From contig NC_070614.1 in NCBI RefSeq assembly GCF_027172205.1, positions 45,828,501-45,892,500 of the forward strand: a stretch of DNA of 64,000 nucleotides. Reading direction: 5' to 3'. The DNA is from Podarcis raffonei (Eukaryota > Chordata > Lepidosauria > Squamata > Lacertidae). Below, piece after piece: positions 1 through 11,600 of the stretch. Position numbers and translations under genes: made by a program. The notes under the pieces were generated by a model. It made no database searches, was not told the origin of the DNA, and saw nothing but the letters and a program-made list of their open reading frames with translations. Positions within the stretch are counted from its first letter, which is position 1; every line of letters begins with the position of its first letter.

Positions 1-114
1 CACATGAACAGGATGATTTGTTGCGCATTGAGTGCTTTGTCCTTGGGACACTATATTGGGGAGCAGCAGAAGCAGCAGGAGCAACGTCCTGATGGCAAAT
101 ACACTTGTGTGCAT
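1..114 (-). CDS. V2R-1 proximal exon 1 copy (partial, cut by window edge)
   Basis: The minus strand from the ATG at 112-114 encodes the start of a V2[10 protein letters not shown], a run of leucines, then a PNIVSQGQS signal-peptide end and the beginning of the mature N-terminus. It aligns codon for codon with exon 1 of the other receptors here. The remainder of the exon and exons 2-6 lie beyond the left edge. About 208 bp upstream of its ATG the sequence stops matching the other promoters and switches to intron 1 sequence near 322, so the TATA-like element found 251 bp upstream of the other genes is missing from this copy. It is either the true exon 1 of V2R-1 or a leftover duplicate that is transcribed through as intron. 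Confidence 0.7.
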   Translation of the reverse strand, partial: MHTSVFAIRTLLLLLLLLPNIVSQGQSTQCATNHPVHV

Positions 115-774
115 AGACTCCCCTGCTTCTCTCAACAGTATTATTCCTCTCCTCCACCTGATCTGAACAAGACAAATTGGGTGGCAGCTGACTCTGTCAA
201 TTTGGCACTTTAAAGGACATGTATCCACCTTATTGTTAGCTTGAAGGTTGTCACAACAGAATGCCTTGGATGCCAAATAAGATGCAGTGGTTTGATATGA
301 AAGAGGGAAACTGATAACTGATAAGGAGAGATTCACCTGCCTCCCTATAAGGAGAGGATGAAGCCAGCAAAGTTTATTTACTTATTTGGGCAATCTAAGA
401 ATACTGTGTAATTTTAAAAGCTGTTGGATATTTCTTCATCTCTTCAGCAACCCGTGTTTGTATTTGCCACCTTGAAAATTTAGGTATCATCAAAAACTTC
501 AGTACCATACTACTTTGCTATATACTTTTCCTATTTTTTTATGCCATCTCTTTTCTCTTTCTCCTACTCTCTTTTCTATCTCTCTTTACACAATTAGACT
601 CAAAAAAGCTTATTGTTCATCGACAATATGCACATAGCCTTTATGTACAGATTTCTAATAAAATCTCTCCACACATTTAAAAAATAAAGTTCTATAGCAA
701 TCAATCAAAGTTATTTTCTGTCAGATATAGCATATAAGGAATAATTATAATAATATTAATTAACAGTTACTTAC

Positions 775-1010
775 ATTGGGGCATCAATGAAGTCCTGGGA
801 AGGGTGCTTCTTGAAGAATAATTTGGGGTGTATGTAGCAGATATGAGATGCCATTGCACCAATGACCAGGTCACCTGGCTCATACCACTCGTGTGGAACA
901 TGAACAGGATTATTTGTTGCGCATTGAGCACTTTGTCCTTGGGACACTATATTGGGGAGCAGCAGAAGCAGCAGAAGCAACATCCTGATGGCAAATACCC
1001 TTGTGTGCAT
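775..1010 (-). CDS. V2R-1 distal exon 1 (duplicate first exon)
   Basis: A complete V2R first exon of 236 nt (78 codons plus 2 nt), the same length and phase as in V2R-2 to V2R-5. It starts at ATG 1008-1010 and encodes MHTRVFAIRM, a hydrophobic leucine run and a signal-peptidase-like PNIVSQGQS stretch, followed by the conserved [17 protein letters not shown] segment. It ends at a consensus GTAAGT donor (+ strand 769-774). Downstream, 326-774 is normal intron 1 sequence, but instead of exon 2 the sequence runs into the upstream flank of a second exon 1 (1-114). This copy keeps the TATA-like element at 1261-1269. I infer that transcripts starting here splice past the proximal copy to an exon 2 left of the window. 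Confidence 0.75.
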
Positions 1011-1772
1011 GGACTCCCCTGCTTCTCTCGACAGTATTAGTCCTCTCCTCCACCGGATATCAACAAGACAAATTGGGTGGCAGCTGACTCTGTCAATTTG
1101 GCACTGTAAGGGACATGTATCCACCTTATTGTTAGCTTGAACACTGTCACAACAGAATGCCTTGGATACCAAACAAGATGCAGTGGTTTGATATGAAAAA
1201 GGGAAACTGATAAGTGATAAGTAATAAAGCCCTGTCTAGTTGTTTATGGAGCACTGAGGAGCTTATAATCATTTCAGGCTTGCTAGTTGATTCTTTTTTC
1301 CCACCCCAGCCTTTGGAGGTTCAGTCAGGTGGATTGATTATTGTAATTTGAGTAATGATAGGGGAGAGAATCAGTTGTGCAGTGTTTTTGGATTCTGTGG
1401 CGCATCAGCCAAAATATTACTATTATTATTTTTTAAATATATATTTTTATTGATTTTTCAATATTGTTCCCATTGCGACCTCATTATAACAATAGCAATT
1501 TTATCTAATTAATGCATTTATGAATGCCAATTATTCAAATGTCAAACGATATGATTTAATTAAACTGGCCCCCATGCATGCTAGATTTGATGGCTTCATT
1601 CTTCTTCATTAATTCTGTCTTCCACTATATTAATAATTTCCATTGCATTCCATGCACATATAATAATCTCTTATATAACGGCTACAGTCTTATGATTTCT
1701 ATTTGTGTTGGTATATTAGGTAATTTATAAAGTTTCAAGTGAGGAACTCTAAGTGTAATCCTTATTCTTTCC
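1011..1772. other. 5' flank of V2R-1 up to the retroelement
   Basis: Upstream flank homologous to the flanks of V2R-2 to V2R-5. It holds the TATA-like site and, from about 1420 to 1470, an AT-rich stretch that reads on the minus strand like a LINE 3' tail. No gene is seen. It matches the other spacers up to about 1772, where the Ty3/gypsy fossil begins. Confidence 0.5.
1261..1269 (-). promoter_or_regulatory. TATA-like element of V2R-1 distal exon 1
   Basis: ATTATAAGC on the minus strand, 251 bp upstream of the distal start codon. The same motif lies at the same distance in the four other genes with a visible 5' end. This is a core-promoter guess based on conservation and constant spacing only. 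Confidence 0.35.
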
Positions 1773-4700
1773 TTCCCCCTACCCTGATGGTTGCTCCCTT
1801 CCCGATAGAGTGACAGCAGTGACCTGTGAAAGACAGGATGAATCCTCATACTGTCCGGCAGCATTAACTTAAACGCCACGGGATTGACCTGTTGGATGAC
1901 CTCAAAGGGACCCACTCTCCTGGGCTTGAGCTTTTTGCACCCACCCCTCCAGGGCAACCCCTGTCTGGACAACCACACCCTATTCCCCACCCGGATGACC
2001 TCCCCTGGTCTTCGATGCCTGTCTGCTTCCCTCTTGTACACCTCTTTGGCCCTCTCCAAGTTCAACTGAAGCTGTTGCTGAATGGCCTCCATCTCTTCCG
2101 CAAACTGTTCAGCGGCCGGCACACTCGATGACTCTTCTCCCCTCCCCGGAAAGGCCCTGGGGTGACACCCGTGATTGGCAAAGAATGGAGTCATCCCTGT
2201 GGACACATTCTCGGCGTTGTTGTACGCAAATTCTGCTAGTGCTAATTTGTCCACCCAGTCGTTCTGTCTCTGACTGACATAACACCGCAAATACTGTTGC
2301 AAAATGGCATTTGCTCTCTCCGTTTGCCCGTTGGTTTCGGGGTGCCTTGCTGTTGTGAAGCTCACTTCTACTTGCAGCAAACCCCTGAGCTTGCGCCAAA
2401 ATCGTGAGGTGAACTGCGTCCCCCAGTCAGAAATTACCTTAGAAGGACTCCATGCAACCGAAACACATGCTCTACGAACAGCGTGGCTGTCTCCTCCGCC
2501 ATCACTGCATGGGAACATGCCACAAAGTGACACATCTTGGTTAGTAGATCCACCACTACCATGACTGATGTTTTACCTCTGGACACAGGTAGGTCAGTCA
2601 TAAATTCTACAGACACCACTTCCCATGGCTTCCCTGGTGTGGGCAAAGGTTCTAGTAACCCTGCCGGAGCAGCCCTCTCCCCTTTGGCCCTCTGACAGGT
2701 GTCACAACCTCTCAAGTATTCCTGCACGTCCTCCCTCACCTTGGGCCACCAAAAGTCCCTTGTAACCAACAACATGGTCTTGTATTGCCCAAAATGTCCC
2801 ACAGTGGGGTTGTCGTAGAGCTGCTTGAGGATCTTGGCCCTTAGGGATTCACCTGGGACATACAGTGCCCCCCGATAGAACAAAAGCCCCCCTTTCTCCT
2901 CAAAACCTCCCTCACCTCCCCCGTTTTCCTTAAGTTTGTTCAGCTTCCGCTGAGCAAAAGCATCGTTTCTGATCAGTTGCACCAGTTCATTGTCCTCCAC
3001 CAGTGACCCCCCACAAGTCCACCTGTTCTCCGGGAACATGAGCCTGGCTACAGGAGGTCCCTCTTCCACCCAGTACTCCGGTTTGCGTGATAGCGCATCC
3101 GCCCTCACATTCTGCTCTCCTGGAACGTACTGAATCCTAAAGTTGAAGTTGGCAAAAAACTCCGCCCAGCATATTTGCCTTTGGCACAACACATGCGCCG
3201 TCCGCCAGTACTCCAGGTTCTTATGAACCGTGCACACCTGTATCTGATGTTTCGCAATAATCAGGAAGTGTCTCCACTCTTTAAAAGCTGCAAAAATAGC
3301 AAGCAATTCTTTGTCGTAAATACTGTAGTTTAGCTCCGACTTTTTCAGTTTCCTGGAGAAAAAGGCGCACTGTCTCCAATCCCCCCTACCATCTTGCTGC
3401 ATCAGGACCGCTCTGATGGACCAATCTGACGCATCAGTTTCCACTCGAAGCGGCAGGTCAGGGTTGACGTGCAATAACTGCTCCTCCGAGGCAAAAACTT
3501 TCTTCAGTTTCTCAAATCCCTCTTGCGCTGCCTCAGTCCACTTCTTCTTCCCACTAAGGCAGTCAGTTATGGGCGCCGTCAAACGTGCAAAGTTCTTGAT
3601 GAACTTCCTGTAGAAGTTGCGGAACCCCAGGAACCACAGAACATCCTTCCTGGTCTTGGGGCTTTTCCATTCCACCACGGCTTTCACCTTCTCAGGATCC
3701 ATTGCTAGACCCTTATCCGACAGCCGGTAGCCCAGGAACTCAACCACCCTCGTGTGGAACTGGCACTTTTCCAGCTTTACCCACAGGCGATGCTCCTTTA
3801 GCTTCCCCAGAACCTCACGCAGTCCTCCACATGCTGCTTTTCGTTCTCGAAGTATACCAGAATGTCATCCAAAAAACAAACGCAGTTACGGCACAGTAGC
3901 GGTCCCAGCATGTGGTGCATGAACGCCTGAAAGCATGGGCTTCCGCTTTGTAAGCTGAAGGGCATAACGAGATATTCAAATGCCCCAAGGGGGGTAAACA
4001 TGGTGGTTTTCCATTCGTCTCCCTCTCGCACCCTAATGAGATTGTGCGCCCCCCGAGGTCTAGCTTAGTAAAATTTTTCCCTTTCCGCACTCTTGCCAAA
4101 ACGTTGTCGATTCTTGGCATGGGGAAGGCCATCAAGGAGCTCAAAATTCTAAAGTAAACTACAAGTCTCTTTTCTTTCGTTGCCTTCTTGTCCACAAAAA
4201 ACACAGGGCTGCCACCCACTGCCTTGGACTCCCTGATGAGCCCCCTTTTCAAGTTTTTGTCAATAAACTCCTTCAACTCCTGTATCTCTTGGTCGGACAT
4301 TGAGTACAGCTTACCCACCGGTAGCTTGGCCCCCAGGACCAAGTTAATCTGGCAGTCATATGGCTGGTGAGGCGGTAACGTGTCGGCTTCTCTCTCACTG
4401 AACACCTCCTCCAAGTCCCTGTATTGTGGAGGGATTTCGCCTTTCTTCCCCAGGCACATTGTCGCCACCTGGGCCTTCTTTTCCCAAGGTTCTCCTCCTC
4501 CCAGGCAGTTCTCCAAACAGTGAGTCGACCCGAAAGACAGGGATCGCTGGTGCCAAGAAACCACCGGGTCATGCAAGGCCAACCAACTCATTCCCAGAAT
4601 AATGGGTGGCCCAGCCAAGGTGGCTACGTGAAAAGCGATGGTCTCGGAGTGCGTGGAAATCCGCATTCACATGGGAGGAGTCTGATGCATGACTTCCCCT

Positions 4701-6337
4701 CCCAAAAGTTCCCTTCCATCAATCGCGGTAACTTGCAGAGGAAAATCAAGGGGCAGGAGATGCAGCTGGTGCTGTGCAGCAAAGTCCCTGCTGAAGAAGT
4801 TAGCACTGGTCCCCGAATCCACTAAGGCGTGGACCTCCATTGTGTGGCCATTTGGGAGCTCCTGCAGCACCCTAACCACTATGCCTGCTTTGGGGTGGCC
4901 TGGTCGGGGCTCTTCGCTGCTGCTCCTGCCTGGTTGCTGCCCCAGTTTCCCACCAGCCAAGCTTTCCCATTTCCCTGCATCTGGGGCACTTCTTCTTCTC
5001 CCTGTGGAGTGGCCCCCACCATTCCCTGCCAGTTACTACGTTCAGGACACACTCTGGCAAAGTTGCCTGGTTTCTGGCACAGAAAACACTTCTTGGCAGC
5101 CTGCCAGTCCTTTCCCTCCTTTTTGCCCTGTGGCTGGACTTTTGAATGCTCCCATGCGTGGGCTGAGTCGATTTCCATGGGCTCTGGCTGACTCCGACCT
5201 TGAGTAGCCCCTGCCAGCATCTCAGGAATGCGATTGCCATGGAAACCCTCCCCTCTGTTCTCCCGCCTCTCCAGCAAACGGGCTTCCTGTCTAACAGCTA
5301 AGGCAGCCTTGGTTAACGAGTCCATATCTTTGGGCCAGGGGCCTCTTGAAAGCTCATCTTTCACGTCTGAATTTAGCCCTGCCTTAAAAAGGGCCTGCAC
5401 TGGTTAAGAACTCAAATCCCAGCCCAGCTTGTGGACCAGCATGGCAAATTGAGACCAGTAACTGCGGACAGTCAGTTTCCCTTGCCTCAAAGCCAGTAGT
5501 TGCTGCTGAGTCATATCAACTTGGATCTCATTTGTAAACATGGCATCCATCGCCTCATAAAACTTCCCCAAGTACCGGAGTGCATCGTTACCGGTGGCAA
5601 TTAGGGGCCTCACCCATTCCCTAGCCGTCCCAGATAGATGACTGATTACAAATGCCACTCTCTACTGATTGTTAGAAAATTCACTCTCCTGGAGCTCCAA
5701 TGCATATTTTATTTCAGTCTTAAAGCTCAAATATTCCTGAGGGTCCCCATCGAACCTACCGACCAATGAACGCATTTTCCTTCCCAGCAGGTCACCCCTT
5801 GGTTGCTTATTTTGCGAACGACTCTCCTCCAGACTAATTCGCAGCTCCTGCGCGTGCTCTTCCAATTGCAAATGACATTGCTTCAACTCAGCAAATTCTT
5901 TCCTTGCTGCCTCTTCCATCGCTGTTATCTGTCCTTTCTTGCTAGCACCCGGCATATGAGTTTCGGCAAGCTGTCAAGATGATTAGTGGGTGCTAGAAGA
6001 GATAAGAGCACGGGACTCCAGCCAGCTTTAAAAGATTTATTAAGTCCATTATACTATTTACAATCCGGAGCTCTTAAAAGCATGCCCTTCTCAGTTGGTG
6101 TCAGTTGCCGAAACTGCCCCCTCCCTTCAGCATAACAACTTCCTGAAGCCTCCCCTTTTCCTTCCTCCCTTACGTAAAGAGCGAAGCCCCGGAAGTTGTT
6201 TCTCGCTCCCTGATTCATTGCTTCCTGATAGCCCCTCCTCATCTTCCCTCTCTGACGAGGTGCAGCTGCTCATTATCGGAGGCTGCTCTCTATATTTCCC
6301 CAGCGTTTCCCCTTTCTCAGCCCCCAGTTCCCTGACA
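1773..6337 (-). mobile_element. Ty3/gypsy (chromovirus-type) LTR retrotransposon fossil, broken
   Basis: Minus-strand element. In order from its 5' end: an LTR (5972-6337), a gag region with Ty3-type capsid and a zinc-knuckle region (about 5955 to 4880), a protease region (about 4960-4670), reverse transcriptase (about 4660-3750), RNase H (about 3450-3080) and integrase (about 2950-1780) ending in a GPY/F-type module. The coding region is broken in several places (about five or more). No 3' LTR is seen. Compared with the other spacers, about 600 bp of host sequence is also absent at its low-coordinate end, so I infer one deletion removed the element's 3' end and adjacent host DNA. It is absent from the other spacers, so it probably inserted after the array units separated. 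Confidence 0.85.
5972..6337 (-). repeat. 5' LTR of the Ty3/gypsy fossil
   Basis: On the minus strand this 366-bp segment begins TGTCAGGGAACTG and ends ATCTTGACA, with an AATAAA-type signal in its 3' part. It lies directly upstream of the gag region and directly against host spacer sequence at 6338. The partner LTR is not present. Confidence 0.7.
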
Positions 6338-8666
6338 ATGTGCCTGCTTCCCTTTAATATATTGCCCCCAACACACTGAACAACCTTTGACCGGAAGGCT
6401 TAAAAACAAAACCTAACTATCCCAGCTTATCCTGTGGACGATCTTTGTGAGGGGATAACCAAGAAGTTGGAGTCTCAAGCAGCTGTTCTTTAAATAAACA
6501 ATAAAGATTTATTTTTAAAAACAAGGTAGTATAATAAAAGTGGAGAAACATAGGTTACTTCAATAAGAATACGCTAGTTCACTTCAATTCGCTTTCAGAG
6601 GTTTCGGCTTTATAGTTCAGTTCCTTTCTAAGGTGGTACTTTCCTTCAGTTACGCGCCCCTTTCAAAAATGCAGCTCCTGAGGTGCTTTCAGTAAAAGTC
6701 TTAAGGGCTCACCACTTCCCCACTTCCTTCACTGGGATTTGGGAGTCTCTTCTTTCCTCAGAAGAGTCTCTCCCCTCCAGATTAGTTTGAGACCTAAGTA
6801 GACTCATCTCTTTCAGATCCTACTTCTCCTGTCTCACCCTCACTCTCCCAGGAAGAATTAGTCCTATTATTCCTGTAGGACAATACCCTCAGTCCTTCAC
6901 TGTACACTCGGAGTGGATGTTTTATTCCAGAACCAACTCTCCTTCCTCCACAATCTTTATATTTCAACCTGACTCCTATCCTATCTCCCTACCTACCTCC
7001 CAACCTCCCACCTCAACTCAGCTCCCCTCTTAACCACAGTCTAACTCTATCTCCCTCGAAATCCGCTCCTTTTAAACTCTCCCTCCTGGAAACAAGGCCA
7101 ATCAGAGGCTGCCGCTCTTTAACCATTTGCTGGCAGGAGAAAAAAAGTAAAAAGAAATACTTGGGGAACCAACTTTTCCATCACAACAGACACAACATTT
7201 TACAAGGATTGGAAGAAACACCACGGACAGAATAACTGCCACAGACAGGAAGAACAAGAATGTAGTTTGAGTGCCACATTTGTAGTTCTATGAATCATTT
7301 AATGTGTCAACATGAATAGAAGTTATTAATATTGCAGTTGTTGTATAAGGGATTATTATTTTGACCGGAATATAATAGAAATTAATAAGATTTTGGAATG
7401 CAGAAATAAAGGAAATCATCTAGCATGTGGGGGGGCACCTAAATTATATGATTCAGTATTTGAGTGCTTAGTATTAATATTACAATTTGATATTGTTTTA
7501 ATGATGCTATTCTTGGATAGTAATTGAAAATTATAACAGAAATAGACTTTAGAATCAACTTTACAAGCAACACATCTGTATTCTCTGAAGCCATTTGGCT
7601 TACTTGAGATATTCGCTGCCGCCTCTCTTTCAAACTGGTTAGAAGTATAATCCAGAAATAAAAGGTTTGTCCTATTAGTGTTAGTAATATCCAGTGTGTT
7701 TTCCTCCAAATATTGTTGCATATCTCTGCTACTTTTCTTTCTTAAAACTTTTTTTTTAAAAAAAGGGAAATGACTGTTTTAAACTTCTCCTTCTATTCCT
7801 CAGCTGCCTTGTGGGTTAGAGATAAAGAATGTAGAGCCCTGAACCATTTCACAATGTTTTTTGTTTCTGGTATTCTTTTTTTGTCTTCAAGATGAATTTG
7901 CAGATTCCATGAAGAAATTGATAAGAGACTTTATATTAACAATCATTCATACAGTACATGTACAATGTTGATCAACTGAACTTAACCATTTCTAAATGAA
8001 AAGGCTGAGAGTTTTGCTATTAAGATTCCATTTGCTTTAAATATACAGTAATAGATGACAGCGGGAATGGAGTGTCAGGGAGGGGTAGTAACTCTAGCGG
8101 GGAACAAGTCGTGCTCCTTCTATGGTAGTTTGCCTTCCTCTGATCCCCACCCTGCACTCAGTTCTCACCTGTGGCTCCTAGAAGTTGTCAGCTTGCAACA
8201 GCAGCCACATCCCACAAATCAGATTCAAGTGGCTCCCTAAACCAGGTGAGGGCAGCCAATGGGCCTCAAATCCTCAGTGAGTTAGGGAATTTCTCTGCAT
8301 GCAAAGACAGGATATAGCAGATGAGAGCAAAAGTGGGCCCAGTGCTCAAAATGGTGGCTACTGCAGGAGCTGTAGAGGGAAATGAGGGGCAGATGGGTCT
8401 TGTAAACCTAAGAAGGGAGCCCACCTAGGAGAAGGAATCTTTGAACATAAACCTCCACTGCTTTACAGCATTACTCATTTGTGAAAAAGGCTTAGGGAGT
8501 AGAACCTAAGGAAAAATCTGTACCCATTGCCTTTGGGACATCTTTGGCAGACAAAACAGTTAAGGAGCAAACTCTACACAGATCCACAGCAGGGACCTGG
8601 AAAGTGATACCTGCCACCAAGTCAATGTATTCTAAGACCCAACAGAGCCATAAATTCTACTGTCAT
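6338..8666. other. V2R-1/V2R-2 spacer (V2R-2 downstream side)
   Basis: No gene seen. From about 6340 to 7200 the minus strand has an LTR-like layout (CCAAT-type box, TTTAAAAGG TATA-like site, AATAAA) that recurs in every spacer, so it is probably an old solo LTR older than the array; support is weak. From about 7300 to 8660 the sequence is simply homologous to the other downstream flanks. This is the only spacer here that keeps this block without the tRNA-SINE or L1-like insertions. Confidence 0.4.
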
Positions 8667-11600
8667 TTATACCTTTCTTTGTGTTAGCTGCTCTCTGTTG
8701 TTCAGGTCAGGCCTCACCACAATAATGTAGCATTTAGGGGAAAAAATGCAAACCAGTAACCAAGCACCAGAAGCAAAGATGGAGAAGATCTCCACAGCCA
8801 CCATGTATTTTCCTCTGGTGCTCAGGTAGGTTGGAATGAAGGAGAGCCAAACACTGCAGAAGACCAGCATGCTGAAGGTGATGAACTTGGCTTCGTTGAA
8901 AGTGTCAGGCAACTTCCTGGCTAGGAAAGCCACCGTGAGGCTGATAGTGGCCAGGAAGCCCATGTAGCCCAAAACACAATAGAACATGGAGACTGACCCT
9001 TCATTACATAGAAATATGATTTCTTCAGGCATTGAGTGCATGTCCACATCTGGGAATGGGGGAGAGGTTGCCAGCCAGAGGACACAGATTCCTACTTGAA
9101 CAATGGAGCAGGAAAAGACAATGGAATAAGCCAGTTCTTTGCCTACCCATTTCTTTATATTGGATCCTGGTTTGGTAGCCATAAATGCCAAAACCACCAA
9201 TATGGTTTTGGCTAAGATGCTGGAGAGGGCCACAGAGAAGACAATGCCAAAAGCCGTTTGTCGGAAAAGGCACGTCACATTATTAGGTCTTCCAATGAAC
9301 AACAATGAAGAGAGGAAACACAAGAGGAGGGAGATAAGGAGACCATAGGTGAGGCTTCGGTTGTTGGCTTTGACTATGGCTGTATTGCGATGCTTAATGA
9401 AGATGCCTAGCACTAGAATCGTAATCAGAGAGAATAGAAGTGCAGAGGAAGTTGAAACAATGGCCAAGTTTTCATCAAAGGCTAGGAAGTTTGGAATCTT
9501 AGGAATGCATAGATCCTGGCCGCTGTTTGGATACTGATCTGCTGGGCAACTGACACATGTTTCCATGTCTGAAAATACAGAAGTAATGTGTGGCAATTTA
9601 AAGTAACCAAAAGTAATCTTAAGAATTTCACTTCACTAGTCCATTTAGCATAGTGTTTTCTACGTCAGAATGTATAAGAGCTTCAAGCCCCAATGCTTTT
9701 GTACTAGGTGTATCAAAAATAAAACTTGTGTATCAATTCTGGAATTTTCCACATGTGTGACATCTGTTTTCACTGTCCCCCTGCTTTTTCTTAGAGCCAC
9801 ATAAACAGTACAATGCATTACTGCTGAAAACAACCTAATTCTTAGAGGAGAAAACACCACTTCCATTCCACCCCAATTTTGTAGAAGTTGAAAGTAAAAT
9901 ATATTAGCTTCCACTTAAAAAAGAAATCTTCAAGATGTTTTAAAGATTTAAATATATTGGTGTTATCTATAAACAATGAGAAGAACACATCTGTTAATTT
10001 AAGCCTTCTCTCCTGCAGCAGTTTAATGTTAACAAAATTGCCAGGAGCCCAGAGGTTCTGCAGTATCTTAAGATGTCATCTCTAACCTTTCTCATTTGAA
10101 ATCATTCCTTCTGGACATGGATCACAATCATAGCAGCAAAACTTCTCTCCCTCCTTCTTTTTCTTCCCGTAACCAGGATGGCAGTTGGCATTACATACAG
10201 AAAGCGGTGGCACCTATGCAAAGAGATAGGAAGAGTTTAATATTATGATATTGTTTTGGAGAATTTATCAAGTATCCAATATCAGGTGATTTAATAGTAA
10301 ATAGGAAGACTAATAGCGTGAAATGATCCGTAGGTACACAAGTGGCACATACAGTGGGGTAAAAAGCTGCTGTTCTAAGCATCATACAAACTTAAGAAGA
10401 TGTCAGTATTCATGCCTGGACCATCCAACCTTACAGCTGTGTTAGAATTCGGTGTGATTTCACCCCTGGCTTGGCCTTTTGATGGAGTCACCACTTAATG
10501 GCATTTGCTTCAAGGAGTTCACATGCTGTTCCTTTGTGGTGGCACAAGGAATTAAAGGTAAGCCATTATAGTGGTTCTGCTCCTACCTGCTGGTTCATTA
10601 CAAGCAACTAAGACTAGGAAATCATTCCATGACTTTTGGGTTGCGCTTTCCTGTTCGGCCACATCCTGTCTCAGAGAGAAATGCTTTGGGTTCTCAGAGA
10701 AAAATGCTTTGGGTTCCTATGCCTGACCTGTTCTGGGAGGAGTTGCATTCCGTTTGAAGCAAGAGGTCTGGGAGCATTCTTCGATTCTAATTCATCACTA
10801 GTTTGAAGTGGTTTCAGTTTCTAGTGAATTTCAAAATGAATAATGTATGAAGTGCTTTTGTTACATCCCATTTTGTGGATAACCACAAATTCTGGGTTTT
10901 CAGGGACTGTGCCATTATTTCCATACCTTAGTGAAGCGTCTGTTCCATTTGATTCTGTCTTCATTAATGGTGAGCTCTTTGCCCGGAGGGGCCTGAGGAT
11001 CCAAACTTCCCACTTTGACTCTGACATAGGAATTATTTGGGAAAGTGACCAAGTTGGTAATATCAAAGCCAGCTGCTAACTCTCCATACTCATTTAATGT
11101 AATTTCATCCCCAGCACTATTGTTGAATGAGATTCTCTGCAGGAATGAGTGGAGCTAAGTGGAAAGAGAATCAAAGTTAAACACTTCAGTTCACAACGAA
11201 GAGCATCCATATTTTAGTTGCACATACAGAAGGAGTAGGGAATCATGAATCAGTGCCAATTCAACATTCAACAGACTTGCATAAAGATATTATGGAGAGA
11301 TGAGACCATACACCTGCTGGCTTGAGACCAGCCTTTGTCTGTATCCAAGAAAGGGAACCAATTTAAGAAGTCATGTATGAGAAGAGATGGGAGCTCATGT
11401 TCTCAAAGGATAGGAATGCAACATGAGAACATTGGACTGGACCTTTCCATATTTTATAGAGTGGATTTGACCATGGTTGGATGTTGGATGCAGAGAAGTG
11501 ATAGGGAGCCGCAGCTGGAGAACCCCAAAGGGACACCCCAAGGAAAGGAGGCTCAGAGCCAGGGGATTGGTGGTGGGATGACAAGGAGTGGTCAGTGGGA

